Translations under genes and position numbers: made by a program
The notes under the pieces: generated by a model
What the model was told of the DNA's origin: nothing
Seen by the model: the letters and a program-made list of their open reading frames with translations, nothing else
Databases searched by the model: none
In this document: piece after piece, positions 44,807-57,619 of the stretch
Layout: each line of letters opens with the position of its first letter
Position numbering within the stretch: the stretch's first letter is position 1
Assembly: GCA_947034895.1 (NCBI GenBank)
Contig: OX344762.1
Span: forward strand, 44,620,760 to 44,684,759
Reading direction: 5' to 3'
Length of the DNA stretch: 64,000 nt
From: Rhytidiadelphus loreus
Lineage: Eukaryota > Streptophyta > Bryopsida > Hypnales > Hylocomiaceae

Positions 44807-47800
44807 CTAATCCACAGTACAATGTTGTACCACAGCATACGGTGGACCTTCGCATTCTCTACTCTTTAGCTTACTGCAATAATCTTCATAGTCCCAGAAG
44901 GCAGCCTGAAACCTGGGATCACACCCTGACCATGTCTTGGAGAATGATTGCATCTGCGAAACCTCTTTAATATCACATTCATTCACCAAAGCTTAGGAGA
45001 TGGAGTCACATGTTCTCAAGATGTCAAGTGACACTAGACACTGACTATGACACTTTGCGTCTCAAGAAGTGGCATAAATGTGACTGAATTTTGAACAGTG
45101 TGGAAAAGTTTCTAGATCAGCTTCCTGAAGCGTGTCACCTTCAGTTTATTTTCTTCTCTAATGCCACTTTTGCATGCAGTTTCACTACTACAGAAGTCCA
45201 TATTTGGGCGTCTTCAGTTTGTGACATTAAAGAGGTCTGGGTGTGTTTCTGAAGCTTAGCACCACCCGTGATCCCTCGTGTACACTTCATTTCGAATTCC
45301 AGCATTCCTCTTCACGTCTGGTAAGTAGCTGTCATATTGCTTGAGACCGAATTGTCCTTGTTTAGTTACACTTCAATCGTTACACATGAATAGCGGTTGT
45401 GCTTTTCCTTTATTTGTGAAATATAATCTAAAATACATCTAGACGTTACAACCAACTGTTCTAGAACAGTGGCAAAAATGTGTTCAAAGATAGTGGGATG
45501 TCTTTGGGAAGTCACTGGTAACGGTTGCAGAGGATTTCCATTTGATCATCTGCCCTATTGTGTGCAGAGGACGCCTTCGGCATACATGCTAAGTTACTTG
45601 CACTTTAAACTCTGATTGGATCTCTCATTTCTTTTCATTTTTTTGCTTCAAATCTGAAAACTTTCCTAGCACTATACATGGAAACCATCTGCGGGGAGTC
45701 CTAACAATCAAATACACAAAATTTGTGTAAATCTGCCTGTAATGATAACTAAGATCACGAAGATTGCGAGAGAGATAGGGCTCCCTCCCCATCGTGTAAC
45801 GATCTCATCATATTCACCTGCCATTCAAACATAACACCAGCTCCACTTAGTAGAGTCGCAACTGCAACACATTTTGAACTATTTTCAGCAGTTTTTCAGT
45901 AGGTCACATAAATAAGTTCTTGTCCAATTTCGGTTATTTTCCGACCAAAACACGCAACATTCTCCATTGATTCTTAAAATATAAAATTTGACCTCATCAG
46001 AATTATGTTAATCACAATAACATCAATTGAGTCGGTCAGTTTCAAACCACGAGTCCTTGGTCTTTTAGGGGTTAAGAAAAAATCTGATCAACAAATGCTA
46101 ACAACATACTGCCCTCCAGCAGAAACCCACTTAGAAGTATTCATATTAAAGATTCAAAGAGCACCACCAGTTGAGCCCATACCAAATAATAACTACTTTA
46201 ATTAACAAAAAACGTCGAGTTGCCGACAGTCTAGGGACTCAAGAAAATGAACTCCATTAAGAGAAACTGAGTGGATCAAAGGCAGTGCTGAAAAACTAAT
46301 ATAACTGCAACAAACATATATTCACTGTACACAATCTATCTATTGACAGGAACAGATACTTCAGCAGGGAAAACCATTAGTCAAGTGCAAGATTCTGATT
46401 CATAGTAGCAGCAATGCAGAGAATAGAAATGTACCTCAGCCTTGCTGCGAAGATATGGTATGAGCTCATCATCGTCAATCCGGTCTGTGCTTTGCATATG
46501 GTGAACACCAAGAGCAGCTTTGTAATATCCATCTTCCAACTGCGCGTGGTTCACCTGTATCGTACAAAAAGATCAACGACTAGAATTGGAAGAGAGGAAG
46601 AGTGCCAAAAACAATTCAATCTTCACGTCAAAACAAAGGAAAGTTGAACATTTAATGCCTCGCAGTTCCACATGAAGAAAGAATCCTGAGCAATACCATT
46701 GAATTAGAGAGCTCAAAAAGAGAAATTGCTTTACCCCACGTAATAGAAGATATTCAATGACAAGGTCTTCCCAATCCAGCTCGCGTATTGTTTCCTGCGG
46801 TGACTGCACTGAATCAACCTTACGTCGTTTAGCTGGTGCACTTTCCACACCCGTTGATTCCGAAGGGCTTGAAGTCACAGATTGAGAGCACTCAGGTTGA
46901 TCGCTGTCCATTCTTGTCAGTAGACCTTGCTTGGCCTTCTGAATGCGCTCCATTGCGGCACGAATCTTACTACAACGCCTGCAATAAACCATTCAACGAT
47001 AATTAGGCTCAGAAGCTGTCGATAAAAGACAAACTATGGATAGGTTTAGGGTTTAGGGTTCAGAGTTACGATTAAGCGTTCTTCTTTACAAATATCCATT
47101 GCTGCCAAAACCATAGAATAGGCATGTCGATGATTGCTTCTACGAAGTTAAGAATCTGATTTCTGGACACCATAATATCAGTACACTCGCCCTCTCTAAT
47201 ATGACATCTATCCATATAGTGTTGGATATTCCTAAGAGTCGTTAGGAGTATCCAACACACTTATAACACTGATAGTAGCACAATTGTAACACATTCAAAC
47301 TATGTCATAGTCATCTATTTAAAATTCCAGGCAGTTAGATTCAAGAGGTCAGGGTGTACCTGCTATGGGCATCCGCACCAGCAAGAAACGATTTTGGCCA
47401 CGCTTGCCACTCAACTTCCTTCCGCTCCAGAGCTTCCACAAGTTTCAACTCCAAGCTCCTACTATCCTGCAGAACTTGTTCCGATTGTCTTCCTGATGAG
47501 CTTGTGCCCTTCTCTGAGGCATTACGAGCCGAAGCAGGTTCCAATTCGTGTGATTGCACTTCCATTGAAGGTTCCAACTCAACGGGATTCCTCCTACTCG
47601 AATATTTGGACAGAGACATCTCTGAAACATTCTCTTTCTTCTTCTTTGCTCGCTTCATATCCACCTCCAAGAACTGATATCACAAATAGATTTAGCAACC
47701 AAATTATTGTATCCCGTTTTGGCAGGCTGGAAGATCAGATACAGTTACAGGTGCAGGTAAAACCCAGGAATCAAGAAGATTCATGAATTGAACCTGCCCA

Positions 47801-50800
47801 ACCTTCACAGAAGATGCAGTGTTATCACCAAAAAGTGAAGAGTTCACTACAGAAGGCCCACAAAATAAGCAAAGGATGGCTAAAAGCAAAGCCAACAAAG
47901 TTCAAAAGCAGCATACGATAAAATGATTAGTGTGCAAGATCTAATGAGGCAATGAATACCTTGAGTAGGAACGGTAAATGTTTATCCAGAGTCTTGACAG
48001 TAATGTCCTTCCCCCACGGCAACTTTTGCCCCACTCCCACCAGTGCCTTCTAACAGCACAAAGTGCACATTCAACGAAGAGAAAGTTAAAACCAAATCTG
48101 TCATTAAAAATATCTTTGAAGAATTTCTCACATGGTGAACGAGAAATATACATGTACGCATTCCATCAATTGAAAAACGTCAAAGAAGAGTTAGCATACT
48201 GGACTGATGGCGTACCTTCAGTTCCGTGAACCGCATGCGACTAGTGCGAGGATGGCAGTACACTTCCCGCACCACATCATCGAAATTCAGCTTGATCTGC
48301 TCAAACATGCCAAGTAGTCCCCTTTCTTTATTTTCCTTGACATTGGTTCAAAACATTAAAAAACTGAAGATAAGCTGTAACAGAGAGAAGAAAGTCAGAA
48401 CATAGTGTCCTAAATATGCCTTCAAAAACTGCCGCAACAAAAACCATTCAGCTAGCTGGTTCATAGAAGGATACTGATGGAGAAAAATCAAACCTGATTA
48501 GCTTCTGTTACCAATGCTATTACGGCAGCCACAACCTGCAATAATCACAAACAATCAACAACTGTCAAACCAAAACTCAACCAAATGTATCATAATGGTT
48601 GAAATCATGACGGAAGATGATCTAACACATTTTTTATAACATAGACTCTGAACAAAAGAATGTATCGCAACAAGTCTGGTGCTCCAAGATGCATTATTGG
48701 ATATAAGACTGGTGTAAACAATATCTGCTTATATCACTCCTAAGCAACGGGAGAGAGAGAGAGTAGAGACCAAACTTACAGGCAAAGGTCGCCTTCCAGT
48801 GGTGATAAACCACTGCTGTGAACAATCCAGAAGAAGACTCCCTTGCTTTGACATCTTCCGAGTCAAATCCCTATCTATCCCCTGGACAATGGAAACAGCT
48901 TAGTATTTCTGTACAATCACGTATTCTACTTGCCAACAACAATGCAATACGGCAATGCAATCTATCCAAATTAAAAAGTTAATGACCAGAGGCAAAGGAA
49001 GAAACAAGCGCTGGATTCTAGATTGAAAATAGTAGCAGAGAATGGCAGTAATAGCAGCAAGAATCAATACCTTCGAGAGAGCAAGAGAGGCAATCGCACG
49101 CTCCAAAAAAACGACTGCATCTGTTTCAGGCTAAAAAAATTCAAGGTGAGGCTCAGATAGATAAAATTGACGATGATAATTATGCTTCCACGATACAAAG
49201 ACATTTCAGGCTACCGGAATAACGGAGATGCACGCGCAATGTCATGCAACCGTGAACCGAATTTTTTCCCAGTGATGCTGATCTCATAGAAATTCCATCT
49301 TCAAAAATCCAAGAACAGTATGAATGTGCGGACTCAAAACTGCCAATATAAAAAATTTCCAAAAGAATAAAAATTAGGATAATGAAAGCTGAACAAAAGT
49401 AAGGGCATTACCAACTCGAGTTCAAGAGACTGAAGAACTCGTCTGTACATGCGCCCCAATTCCACTATGCCGCAATCGACTGAGGACTGTCACAACACAA
49501 TAAAACAAATTTCATAAGTCATATAGTAACGGCACTTCAAGCTTGAAGGATTAGGGTTGACATCAGGATTATAACCTTAATACTAAAGGTTCAAGAGAAT
49601 CATACTAGGTATAGGTAGATGAACAAATTGAATCAACAACACAACCTGAAGTCATGGCGTAATTTACTTTGCCATTAATCATAAGACTAGAAATTCACTA
49701 CAACATATAATAGAAATCCAAAACTTACCGCCACTTCTACAAGCGTGAGAGGAAGTCGGCCCTGCCGTATTGCGACGTAAATACAGGCACCCACCAAGAT
49801 CTCTATCCACCTGCCTTGGCCCCATTCTCCATCCAGCAACCGCTCCAACATGAATTTCACGTCTTCTACTTTTTCATGAGGCACACGCAAAATTGCACTA
49901 ATCTCCTTCATTTTGTTCATCACGTCTCTCTGAAAGACAACAAGACGAAAAACACTTCATTTTCTACCCAACTTGCTCTAAGGTGGAGGATACCGAAATC
50001 ATTAGGGACCTAATCCTGTCTCTTATACCAACTCCGGTTACTGACAGCAACTCATCTATTCATAAAATTGGTTTACAATCAAGTAGCAAGTGTCACTTGG
50101 CTAAATGTCTACGGTCACAAACAGCATTGATAGCAAGTTTACAGCACCCGCCAAAGGGAGTGTCTACTGTTCCTTCAATACAGACCTATGAGCTCTCACT
50201 TCGAATTGAGGAAGAATTTCGTACATAACGATAAAAAAAAATTGATCTCAATGATAATTGACTCTTGTAGTACCCAAAGTGATCTCTCTAACGCTGAATA
50301 GTGATCTCCCAAAGGAAGCACACTCTGAGATTTTGGTTTAAATGCTCCAAGCGATGGAAAACGTTACCTCTACCTTACACGAGCATCTTTACCTAGTACA
50401 CTTGAAAGGTAGTAAGAAGGATATGAAACTCCAGAATCATGGCAGTGTGCTTTAGACATGATGGAGAGTAGGAAAATATAAACACAACTGTGACAATTGA
50501 AGAGAAACATTGGCACGAAAGCAGAGTTGAAAATTAACAATGCGAAGGGCTCACTCCCACTCTCACGAAACCCTAAACTCTCCTCTGTCACCGATTGCTT
50601 CAAAGAGCACCCCAAAATCATCGCACAAGAACAACGAAGGAATAAAAAACAGAGCAAGTCGAATTCGAAAAGTACAACCTCTTACAATGCATTCACACAT
50701 GTTTACTACACAGCACCTTATTTATATCTTCACGATTTCCACAATGGAGAAGCGCCCCTCCCAACCCGCACGCTGCCATAGCCCCCGTCTCGCCACTCCT

Positions 50801-50968
50801 CACCAACGTGCCGCCTCGTTCCATGACGAGCCCTTGCTGATGATGAGCTCCCAGGAACGTCTCCACATCGTCGAAAACACGACCGCAGTTGTCGCAGGCC
50901 AGGATTCCGTAAACGGAATCCATACTCACCGTCCCTTGACCACAAGCTTCACAGGTATCCGCTGCCAT
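44807..50968 (-). CDS. PTF2: Plant-specific TFIIB-related protein PTF2-like, 12 exons
   Basis: Spliced model: 50717-50968, 49729-49929, 49412-49486, 49071-49130, 48780-48881, 48494-48535, 48216-48296, 47960-48049, 47360-47673, 46735-46978, 46435-46554 and, tentatively, 44807-44953. All junctions are GT-AG and in frame, giving about 575 residues (Arabidopsis PTF2 is about 530). The N-terminal zinc ribbon has Cys6, Cys9, Cys25 and Cys28. Cyclin-fold parts include GEWGQGRWIEILVGACIY, VDCGIVELGRMYRRVL, WFITTGRRPLP and VVAAVIALVTEANQ, then LPWGKDITVKTLDKH. A KRAKKKK basic segment and the family C-terminal block ELDWEDLVIEYLLLRGV follow. It is a nuclear transcription factor of the TFIIB/BRF superfamily; the Arabidopsis homologue is needed for pollen and seed development. 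The ATG at 50968 is the first in frame. The last exon lies behind a 1.48-kb intron and is the weak point. Confidence 0.88.
47041..47058 (+). repeat. Short telomere-like tract in a PTF2 intron
   Basis: The tract contains two TTTAGGG units in tandem, the plant telomere repeat, in the intron between 46978 and 47360. It is too short to be more than chance or a telo-box-like element. Confidence 0.5.
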
Positions 50969-51140
50969 CTCCGTCGACAAAAGCGATCCAAAATGCTAAG
51001 CCCCTAGACCTAAACCCTGAAACCTTTAAAGCCTTGGAGCCCTTGGAGAATTCACAGGAAGCTGGTGTCCGCTGCCATCTTCGTAAACAAGAGCGATTCA
51101 AAATGCTAAAGCCAAAAAGCCTTAAACCCTTGGAGAATTC
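50958..51140 (-). repeat. Tandem duplication covering the PTF2 start codon, with an upstream mini-ORF
   Basis: The block CCGCTGCCATCTCCGTCGAC, then AAGCGATCCAAAATGCTAA (plus strand, from 50958), recurs at about 51068 as CCGCTGCCATCTTCGTAAAC, then AAGCGATTCAAAATGCTAA, about 110 bp away. A third partial copy (AAGCGATCCAAAATGCTAAA) begins near 51400. The duplicated start codon at 51078 opens a minus-strand frame of eight codons (MAADTSFL, stop at 51052-51054). If the mRNA starts upstream of it, this is an upstream ORF that could lower PTF2 translation. Confidence 0.6.
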
Positions 51141-51461
51141 ACGGGTAGCTGGTGTACATGCCCATAATCAATATTTACGTATTGTGTTCGCCCAGATCAG
51201 GATGGATTGGTGAGCGTCCTCGCCCTGCACTTGCGCACCCCCACTCGGCGTTAGACACCCAGACAGACATCGGCAACGTCGCAGCCGAGGAGTCCAAAAT
51301 GAAATTCTGAATGTGAAATTCTGTCACATGCTGCAGATGGAGTTCTATCACATTGGGAAAGTAGTAATAGCGTTCCACGTCAAAACGACATACAAGAGTG
51401 AAAGCGATCCAAAATGCTAAAGCGAAAACCCCGAAAGCCTTAAACCCTTGTAGAACTCACA

Positions 51462-51536
51462 ACATCCTAAACCCTAAAACTCCTAAACCTAAAATTGCAA
51501 ACCTTAGAAACACTTGTGCTCCTAACCCTAACCCTT
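51462..51536. promoter_or_regulatory. Telo-box-like AAACCCTAA cluster upstream of PTF2
   Basis: Repeated CCTAAACCCTAAAACTCCT, ACCTAAAATTG and CCTAACCCTAACCC motifs. AAACCCTAA telo-boxes are known in promoters of plant genes for the translation and cell-cycle machinery. The cluster is about 500-570 bp upstream of the PTF2 start. A regulatory role is inferred. Confidence 0.4.
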
Positions 51537-52556
51537 GCGCGCGTCTCCCTGCTCACAATATTTACCAGTTCTGAAAGACTGATCGATTTTAGGGCAAGCT
51601 TTGAGCCTTCAAAACTTGTGCTCAAGGTAGTCAATTTTTGAGTCACGAAAGACATGTTTTAGTTATTAATGACACATCCTGTTGGACAATATTTCTACTA
51701 GTGAAATATAAACTTCAAAAAAGAGTAATATGTTTATAATTCTTTGTATTATGTAAAAAATATAGAGTAAAAGTGAAATTATCAAAGTAAAGATAAAAGT
51801 ACTTTATCTTAGGATTACTACCAACATCACTTTGCCATAGCTAAATAATTGCCTCCAACTCACTCTTCATTCACATTGGTCTGAAATCAAATCTAGAATA
51901 AATTTTTTTTTTTATAGTATCTTATTTTGCCACCTACACTAACTCAAAAGGTCAAAGGTTTATGCAAGCCTTTTGAATTTAACTTATTAACATAGATCCA
52001 ATACAAATAAGCCTAGATCTTTGTCTCAATACTATATTTAAAGAACTTGCACTTTGTAATTCCAACCTTTGATTAGATTTGGATGCAATTAAGTGAACTG
52101 GAGTTGAATTGAAGATTTTCTTTTGTGCATAATATTGTCTCCAAAAATTACCATCCTTAGAAATACTTATTATTTACAATTATTTTTTCAAATAGATCTT
52201 TGTAAAATTGATTTTAAATATGTCTAATGTATCCTCAAAAATCAATACTATTTTTGGCAAGAAATGACACATAAACTAGTCCATACCTACAAATTTAAGG
52301 ATACATTTCTATATATTTCAAATCAAAACATTTGATTACATATATACCTATTTAAATATGAGTCCTTCTTTTACAAAATATTTGAATTCATAATAAATCA
52401 ATGAGTCCTTATCTATTATGTTGTGGACTCTAACAATATGTAAAGAGTACATTTCAAAGTCCTTTTCAAATAGAATATAAACAATTTTACAAAGATTTAT
52501 TTTATATTTTATGTATCATTAAGTATAGAACATAATTATGAGTCATTTTTTATGTT

Positions 52557-54332
52557 CTATAAATTGTACATATTTACAATTACAGGAATTTCAAAAAAAT
52601 CCCATTGAAATAAGGACTTTGACAGTCCATATTGGTTCAACATAGTGTGCATTTGCCTTGCTGGCGATGGCCTCCCCTCAAGAGTGTCGATGTAGGAGTC
52701 CTCTACTTGAAGATCCTCTTGTGTCCTTCCGTCTTGCATGAAATCCGTTATGAAATCCCGAGATTGTTGAGTTTGAAACCCAAATCCATGCTTCAATTCA
52801 TTAGATTGTAGAGGATCTTCTTCAAATCTGTCACGCACGGCATTTCTCACACCACTCCAATATGTGACTACAAGGACATGTGGGCCTTGTACTCCACTGT
52901 CCCATATTTGAATATGTTCATCTAGTGTTGGATGTGTCCATTAAGTCCACGCAAAATCTCAACTTCATTGGTCATTCTTGGGAGTCATGTGTAGGGGATC
53001 ACCTTGGGGAAAGAGAGGTTTGAGCTCAAGATTTTCCTTCCATAACTTCAAGCCCTCTTTGAGCAACCACAAAATATTTGTACATGCCAATTTGTATTGT
53101 ATAATTGGACAACTGTTGTCGTCCATGAAGAATTTGTATTGCCTTTCGTGGGAGTGGCCCACTGGTTGTTGCTTCTGCACCCCAATATAAAGTTTGATGT
53201 AAGCCGTGAAATTGGGCACTTCTTCTATTAGGTAGGGAATGAATAGACCTTGTTCCATTTCCATGTACGATTGCATCAATGATGGTAAAGTAGATGGTCT
53301 TTTTCACGGAGTTGCATGCTCCAATTCCCAAATGATGCATTCATGTCATCGTGTGTGTGTGTCCCACTATCATAAAGGATACGATCACTTCTTTTACAAT
53401 CCGGCTTGCAAACAAGAGCAACCAAAAACAAAAGACAAACTTGTTTTTGTTTTCCCTGTCTTTCTCCACTTGTTGCCTCTACTCCTCCGCTAGTTCCATC
53501 TCCCTCTACGCTTTTTTGGCCTTCTTTTTCCGCTCCTTCTCCCTCTTGAGCTCCTGCTCCTTCTCTTTTCTTTCTCTCATGAGAGCATCAATGGTGTCAT
53601 TGTACTTGTCTACCCCCTCCCAAGTACTTCTTCTTTTGCTGCTCTTCCATCATCTCTGCGTATGTGATGTTGATGCTGCCCTTGATGTCCATGGAGATTG
53701 ACTTTGACTCCTTGGCCCCTATGTGAGAAGTTCCTCCTACTTCAAGTATAGTCCCTGTGTCCAACGTCATTGCGCCTTGAGTTGCAGCCTTGGCCATCTG
53801 GCTATACTGCTTTCTATTGCTCTAGCTAGCCTTCGTCTTCATTCCCCTCGTCAAGGACATCCTTCATCCTGATATACGTTCAAAGATGCCATTTTGAGTG
53901 CTCTAATGTGGACGACAAATGCTTTTGTGAGGTATGTACTCACTGCTTTTCTAATCTCATGGAAATCATTAGAGAGGGCTTTGCACTAGGATTGTGTGTG
54001 AGCCATCAACAATTGATATGCATAGGGAACAAGTGAATATTTTTTCATCAGGCGTTTGCTATAGAAGGTCAATTCATTTTCAACAAAGATGATGATGACT
54101 CCAAATGCATTATTATCAGAATTCACCATGCCACATCTACAAAAATTGCTTCCCTAAGAACATGGATATTAACGACTATCAAACCCATGAAGGATTTCCA
54201 TCTAGGATCCCTAGTCTTTGTGAATTCCAACTCTAGATTGAAGACATGTGAGTCGCATAGGCAATTCAATTTGACAGTCGATAATGACTTTGACACCATG
54301 AACTCTAGTAGAAATTTCTCTTCAATGTGCAA
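52557..54332 (-). pseudogene. Decayed coding relic, probably transposon-derived
   Basis: Successive minus-strand open segments carry protein-like sequence broken by stops and frameshifts: 54123-54332 (EFTKTRDPRWKSFMGLIVVN), about 53880-54120 (NAFGVIIIFVENELTFYSKR, with a stop after LLMAHTQS), 53597-53797 (MTLDTGTILEVGGTSHIGAK), 52965-53279 (CPIIQYKLACTNILWLLKEG) and 52557-52850 (ELKHGFGFQTQQSRDFITDF). Their order and strand agree with one original gene. I recognise no domain. The repeat-rich surroundings suggest a mobile-element gene. Confidence 0.4.
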
Positions 54333-55451
54333 TTTCTAAAAGTTGTGGATCTGATAAGGAGTGGGCTGCTCTCCAAAGACTCCATGTCGCAATCCACAGG
54401 AACCGCTACAAATCAAACTGCATGGTCTAAACTCGACAAGTCAAGAATTCAAGAAGCAACACTATTGACCCTTTAAACAATTTTAGATTGCGCAATCAAA
54501 AAAAATTTACTTGCGGATACGCTTCCTACGATCATATGTATTTCTACAAGATTAGCTTCGAGATAAAGAGTCTAGTGCTTTGTCTTGACATGGAATAGAT
54601 TCAAACAAAGGGATCTAATGCATTCATGCATATTGCCGAGAGATGATTTATCATTCACAAAATTGCTTTCCAGGACATTCCTGAATCGATGGCATGGTTC
54701 AAACCGCGTAGTCTAAACCATGCCTTCAATTTAGGAATGTCCTAATTAGGAGGGTCAGGTTTATCAAGTTTATATTCTCACTATCTTGCTTATTGGGTTC
54801 AGACCGTGCGGTCTAAACCATATTTTCGTCTCCCCTATTAAGGTAGGAGGTCCATAAACCGCTCATCTAAGAGCTGAAGCTGACTTTGGGGGAGGTAGAA
54901 CTTCTTAAAATATTTTTCAGTAAATTTTCCTTGAAAGGCAAGAGAAATTAGCATCTAACCCAAGTTGTTTCATATTTTTTGAAGCTTTGTAGAATTAGTT
55001 ATGAATTTCTGAAGTTGCAGAAAAGTGCATTTTTGTGGGCTCTAAAACCGACCACCTCCTCAAATGCACACCACTTGTACATTGGAAAGTGCAAAATGTA
55101 CCTCTAGAGCCTGATCGGTTTTAGAACCCGCTCCATTTTAGGACCTCCTACCTTAGTTGAAAACATTCTCATGTCCCCTACCATTACAGAGGGAATTTTG
55201 TCTACAGTGACAAATATTTGATAGAAATTTATCACATGGTTTGTAAATTAGGATGTGTTGATTCAAACATCCAATTAACTAATCCAAATTTGGCTTCACA
55301 TTCAAACATAACTTCAAAAGCCTCTCATTGCAAATGAGTGGGGAAGAGAAGAGAAGTGCTTTATACAAGAAAGGTAGTAGTAGGTAAAGCAACTCATATG
55401 GGATATATAAATTGGGATTAGTAGGATCTCACCGTTTGTATTTAACTCAAA

Positions 55452-55828
55452 AGTAGAAATTTTGTTCAAAATAAAATTTCAGACCTCATTTAGGCATAGT
55501 AGAATACATTTTTTCAGAAAATTTTAAATTAAGAAAAGTTGATAAATCAATTTAATCTTCACCTCCAAAAATCCGTTTTATATTTAGATCCTTCAATCAA
55601 AAGTTATGGACAAAATTCAAGGAAGATTTGAAAGGGACATTATTTTTTTACATTGTCTCTGAATTTTGTCTATATCTTTTAATTGGAGTATCTAAATATG
55701 AAACAGATTTTTGGAGGTGGAACTCAAATTGATTTAACAACTTTTGTTAGTTCAAAGTTTTCTAAAAACACGTATATTACTATGCCTAAACAAGATCTGA
55801 AATTTATCTTTGAATAAAATTACTATGT
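55452..55828. repeat. Near-perfect foldback, about 173-bp arms and 30-bp loop
   Basis: The left arm 55452-55624 is the inverse of 55654-55828. Matched blocks include TTTAGGCATAGTA, CACCTCCAAAAATC and GACAAAATTCA. The arrangement is a MITE or a hairpin locus. A partial relative of the 12181 element lies directly to its left at about 55365-55440. Confidence 0.8.
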
Positions 55829-56067
55829 TTTGACAATGAGCGGCCAAGCCCTCATCTTCAAATTATCCCATAGTTTTTGAGGATTCTTGATGAACAATAC
55901 ATTTCACTATAAAAACAACCTCTCTACCCTCCCAACCAACAAGAAAAGTAGAAGGTCTTTTGTCAACACATGCCTATTGTCATTAGGCAATTTTGTGTTA
56001 AAACCTTGTCATTTTAGATCTGTTTTCCTTGTAGTGTATATTGCTTAAATGCTAATAACAATTATGC

Positions 56068-56790
56068 ACTTCAGACGGTGTGATCTGAACCACTTTCATC
56101 TCATGCAATACTTAGAGTTCAGACCATTAGGTTTTTTTATGCATGGAGTGGTTGAGACCGCGCGGTCTAAACCACTTTCATCCCATGCAGTGCTTAGAGT
56201 TCAGACCTCTGGGAATCCATACATGGAGTGCTTCAGACCGTGCAATCAAAACCACTTTCAGGTCATGCACTACATAGAATCTAGACCATCATGGATTTTT
56301 ATGCATGGGGTGGTTTAGACCGCTTGGTCTAAACCACTTCTAGCTCATGCACTATCAAGTGCACTACTTGCAATCCACAACATCAAGGATTTTTATACAC
56401 GAAGGAATAGTTTGCATTGCGTGGTCTGAACCACTTTGAGCTCATGTAGTATTTAGAGTCCAAACCATAAAGGATTTTTATGCATGGAGTGGTTTAGACC
56501 GCGCGGTCTAAACCACTTTCAGCTCATGCACTACTTTGAGTCCAGACCATCATGCGTTTTTATGCATGAAGTGGTTTAGACCGCATAGTCTAAACCACTT
56601 TCATCTCATGTAGTACTGAGGGAGTAGACCATCACACATTTTTATGCATGGAGTAGTTCAGACCGCGCGGTCTAAACTACTTTCAATGCATGCACAACTC
56701 ATAGAATACATTATCACATATTTTTTATGCTCAATGGAACAGTTCAAACTGCACGGTCTGAACCATGTCTTTGCATCACAGGACTTTTTT
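56068..56790. repeat. Array of about nine units, each centred on a GACCGCGCGGTC palindrome
   Basis: Units of roughly 80-98 bp with centres near 56079, 56158, 56238, 56322, 56420, 56500, 56580, 56660 and 56750. The consensus order is palindrome, CACTTTCA.CTCATGCA, CTACTTAGAGTCCAGACCAT, then GGATTTTTATGCATGGAGT. The unit at 56488-56517 is a perfect 30-bp palindrome (half-site AGTGGTTTAGACCGC). Looser copies of the core lie at about 54407, 54705, 54790 and in the MITE at 4958. Confidence 0.85.
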
Positions 56791-56887
56791 GCATAGAGAC
56801 TGCACGGATATGGGGATTCTTTCTAAATTGTTGCGGAATTCATGAGTTTGGCTTTGAATTTATAGTAAACTTACCTCCATTGCACAA

Positions 56888-57375
56888 TTGAGCTTGTTGC
56901 AACTTGACAATCGTTGCTCCACAAAGTCCAACCTTATTATGTCTAAGAACAATGTGAATAATATTGAAATTGCACTAAATCATCTTTTTTGCAAGAAAGG
57001 AAACAATGTTGAAATTGCAGTAGATCGTATTCCCTACAAGGAAGGAAACAAAGGTATTTCACATTCTGATTTTCATAGCAAATTGCATAAAAACCCATGA
57101 TACAATCATAGCAAAGAAATGGGAACCCTCAAACACAAAACCCATTGGCAAAATGACATGCATAGCAAGCATGACACCCAATTTCAACTAACGGCTGGAT
57201 TTGGGATGGTAAAATTCACAAATCCCCCAATACCACAACGGAATCAGAATCGCCACACACAAATTCTCAAAATGCCATAGCGGAGTTGGAATTGCAAATA
57301 CAGAAACCTGCCAATGCCACCATAGAGTTGGAATGACATGAAACACAAACCTTCCAATGCCATAGCCGAAACTCA
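56888..57375. repeat. Short degenerate tandem repeats, partly open on the plus strand
   Basis: At 56942-57055 a unit of about 51 bp repeats as GAAATTGCA..A.ATC.T followed by AAGGAAACAA; its translation repeats NN..IEIALN..FCKKG. At about 57120-57375 another set repeats CCAATGCCATAG..GAGTTGGAAT.. with CAAATACA or CACAAACC. I see no gene in it. Confidence 0.5.
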
Positions 57376-57619
57376 AAATGTATACATGATTATGACAAGT
57401 ATACATGCCCCGCCAAACTCAAGAAACCTTGCCAAACACCCCTCCATAGAAACCAATGCACAAAATGTACAAAACCAACACGACAGAATGAAGGTGGATG
57501 GAAGAAAGAAGCACAAAATGGAGCAGCAACAAAGAAAAATTGCAAAAGGCGGAGCAGCAATAAGGAAGACGGGAAAGCGTGAAAAACAAGTAGAAAATCC
57601 TAGCCGACAGAGATGATAA

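Noticed and set aside
47704..47898. Extra PTF2 exon (SSLFGDNTASSVKVG)
   Set aside because: The only acceptor would put a stop in frame after the preceding phase-0 exon; joining 47960 directly to 47673 keeps frame and gives the expected family sequence.
56068..56790. CRISPR-like array at the palindrome repeats
   Set aside because: This is a eukaryotic nuclear region, units are degenerate along their whole length, the 'spacers' are homologous to one another and there are no cas genes.
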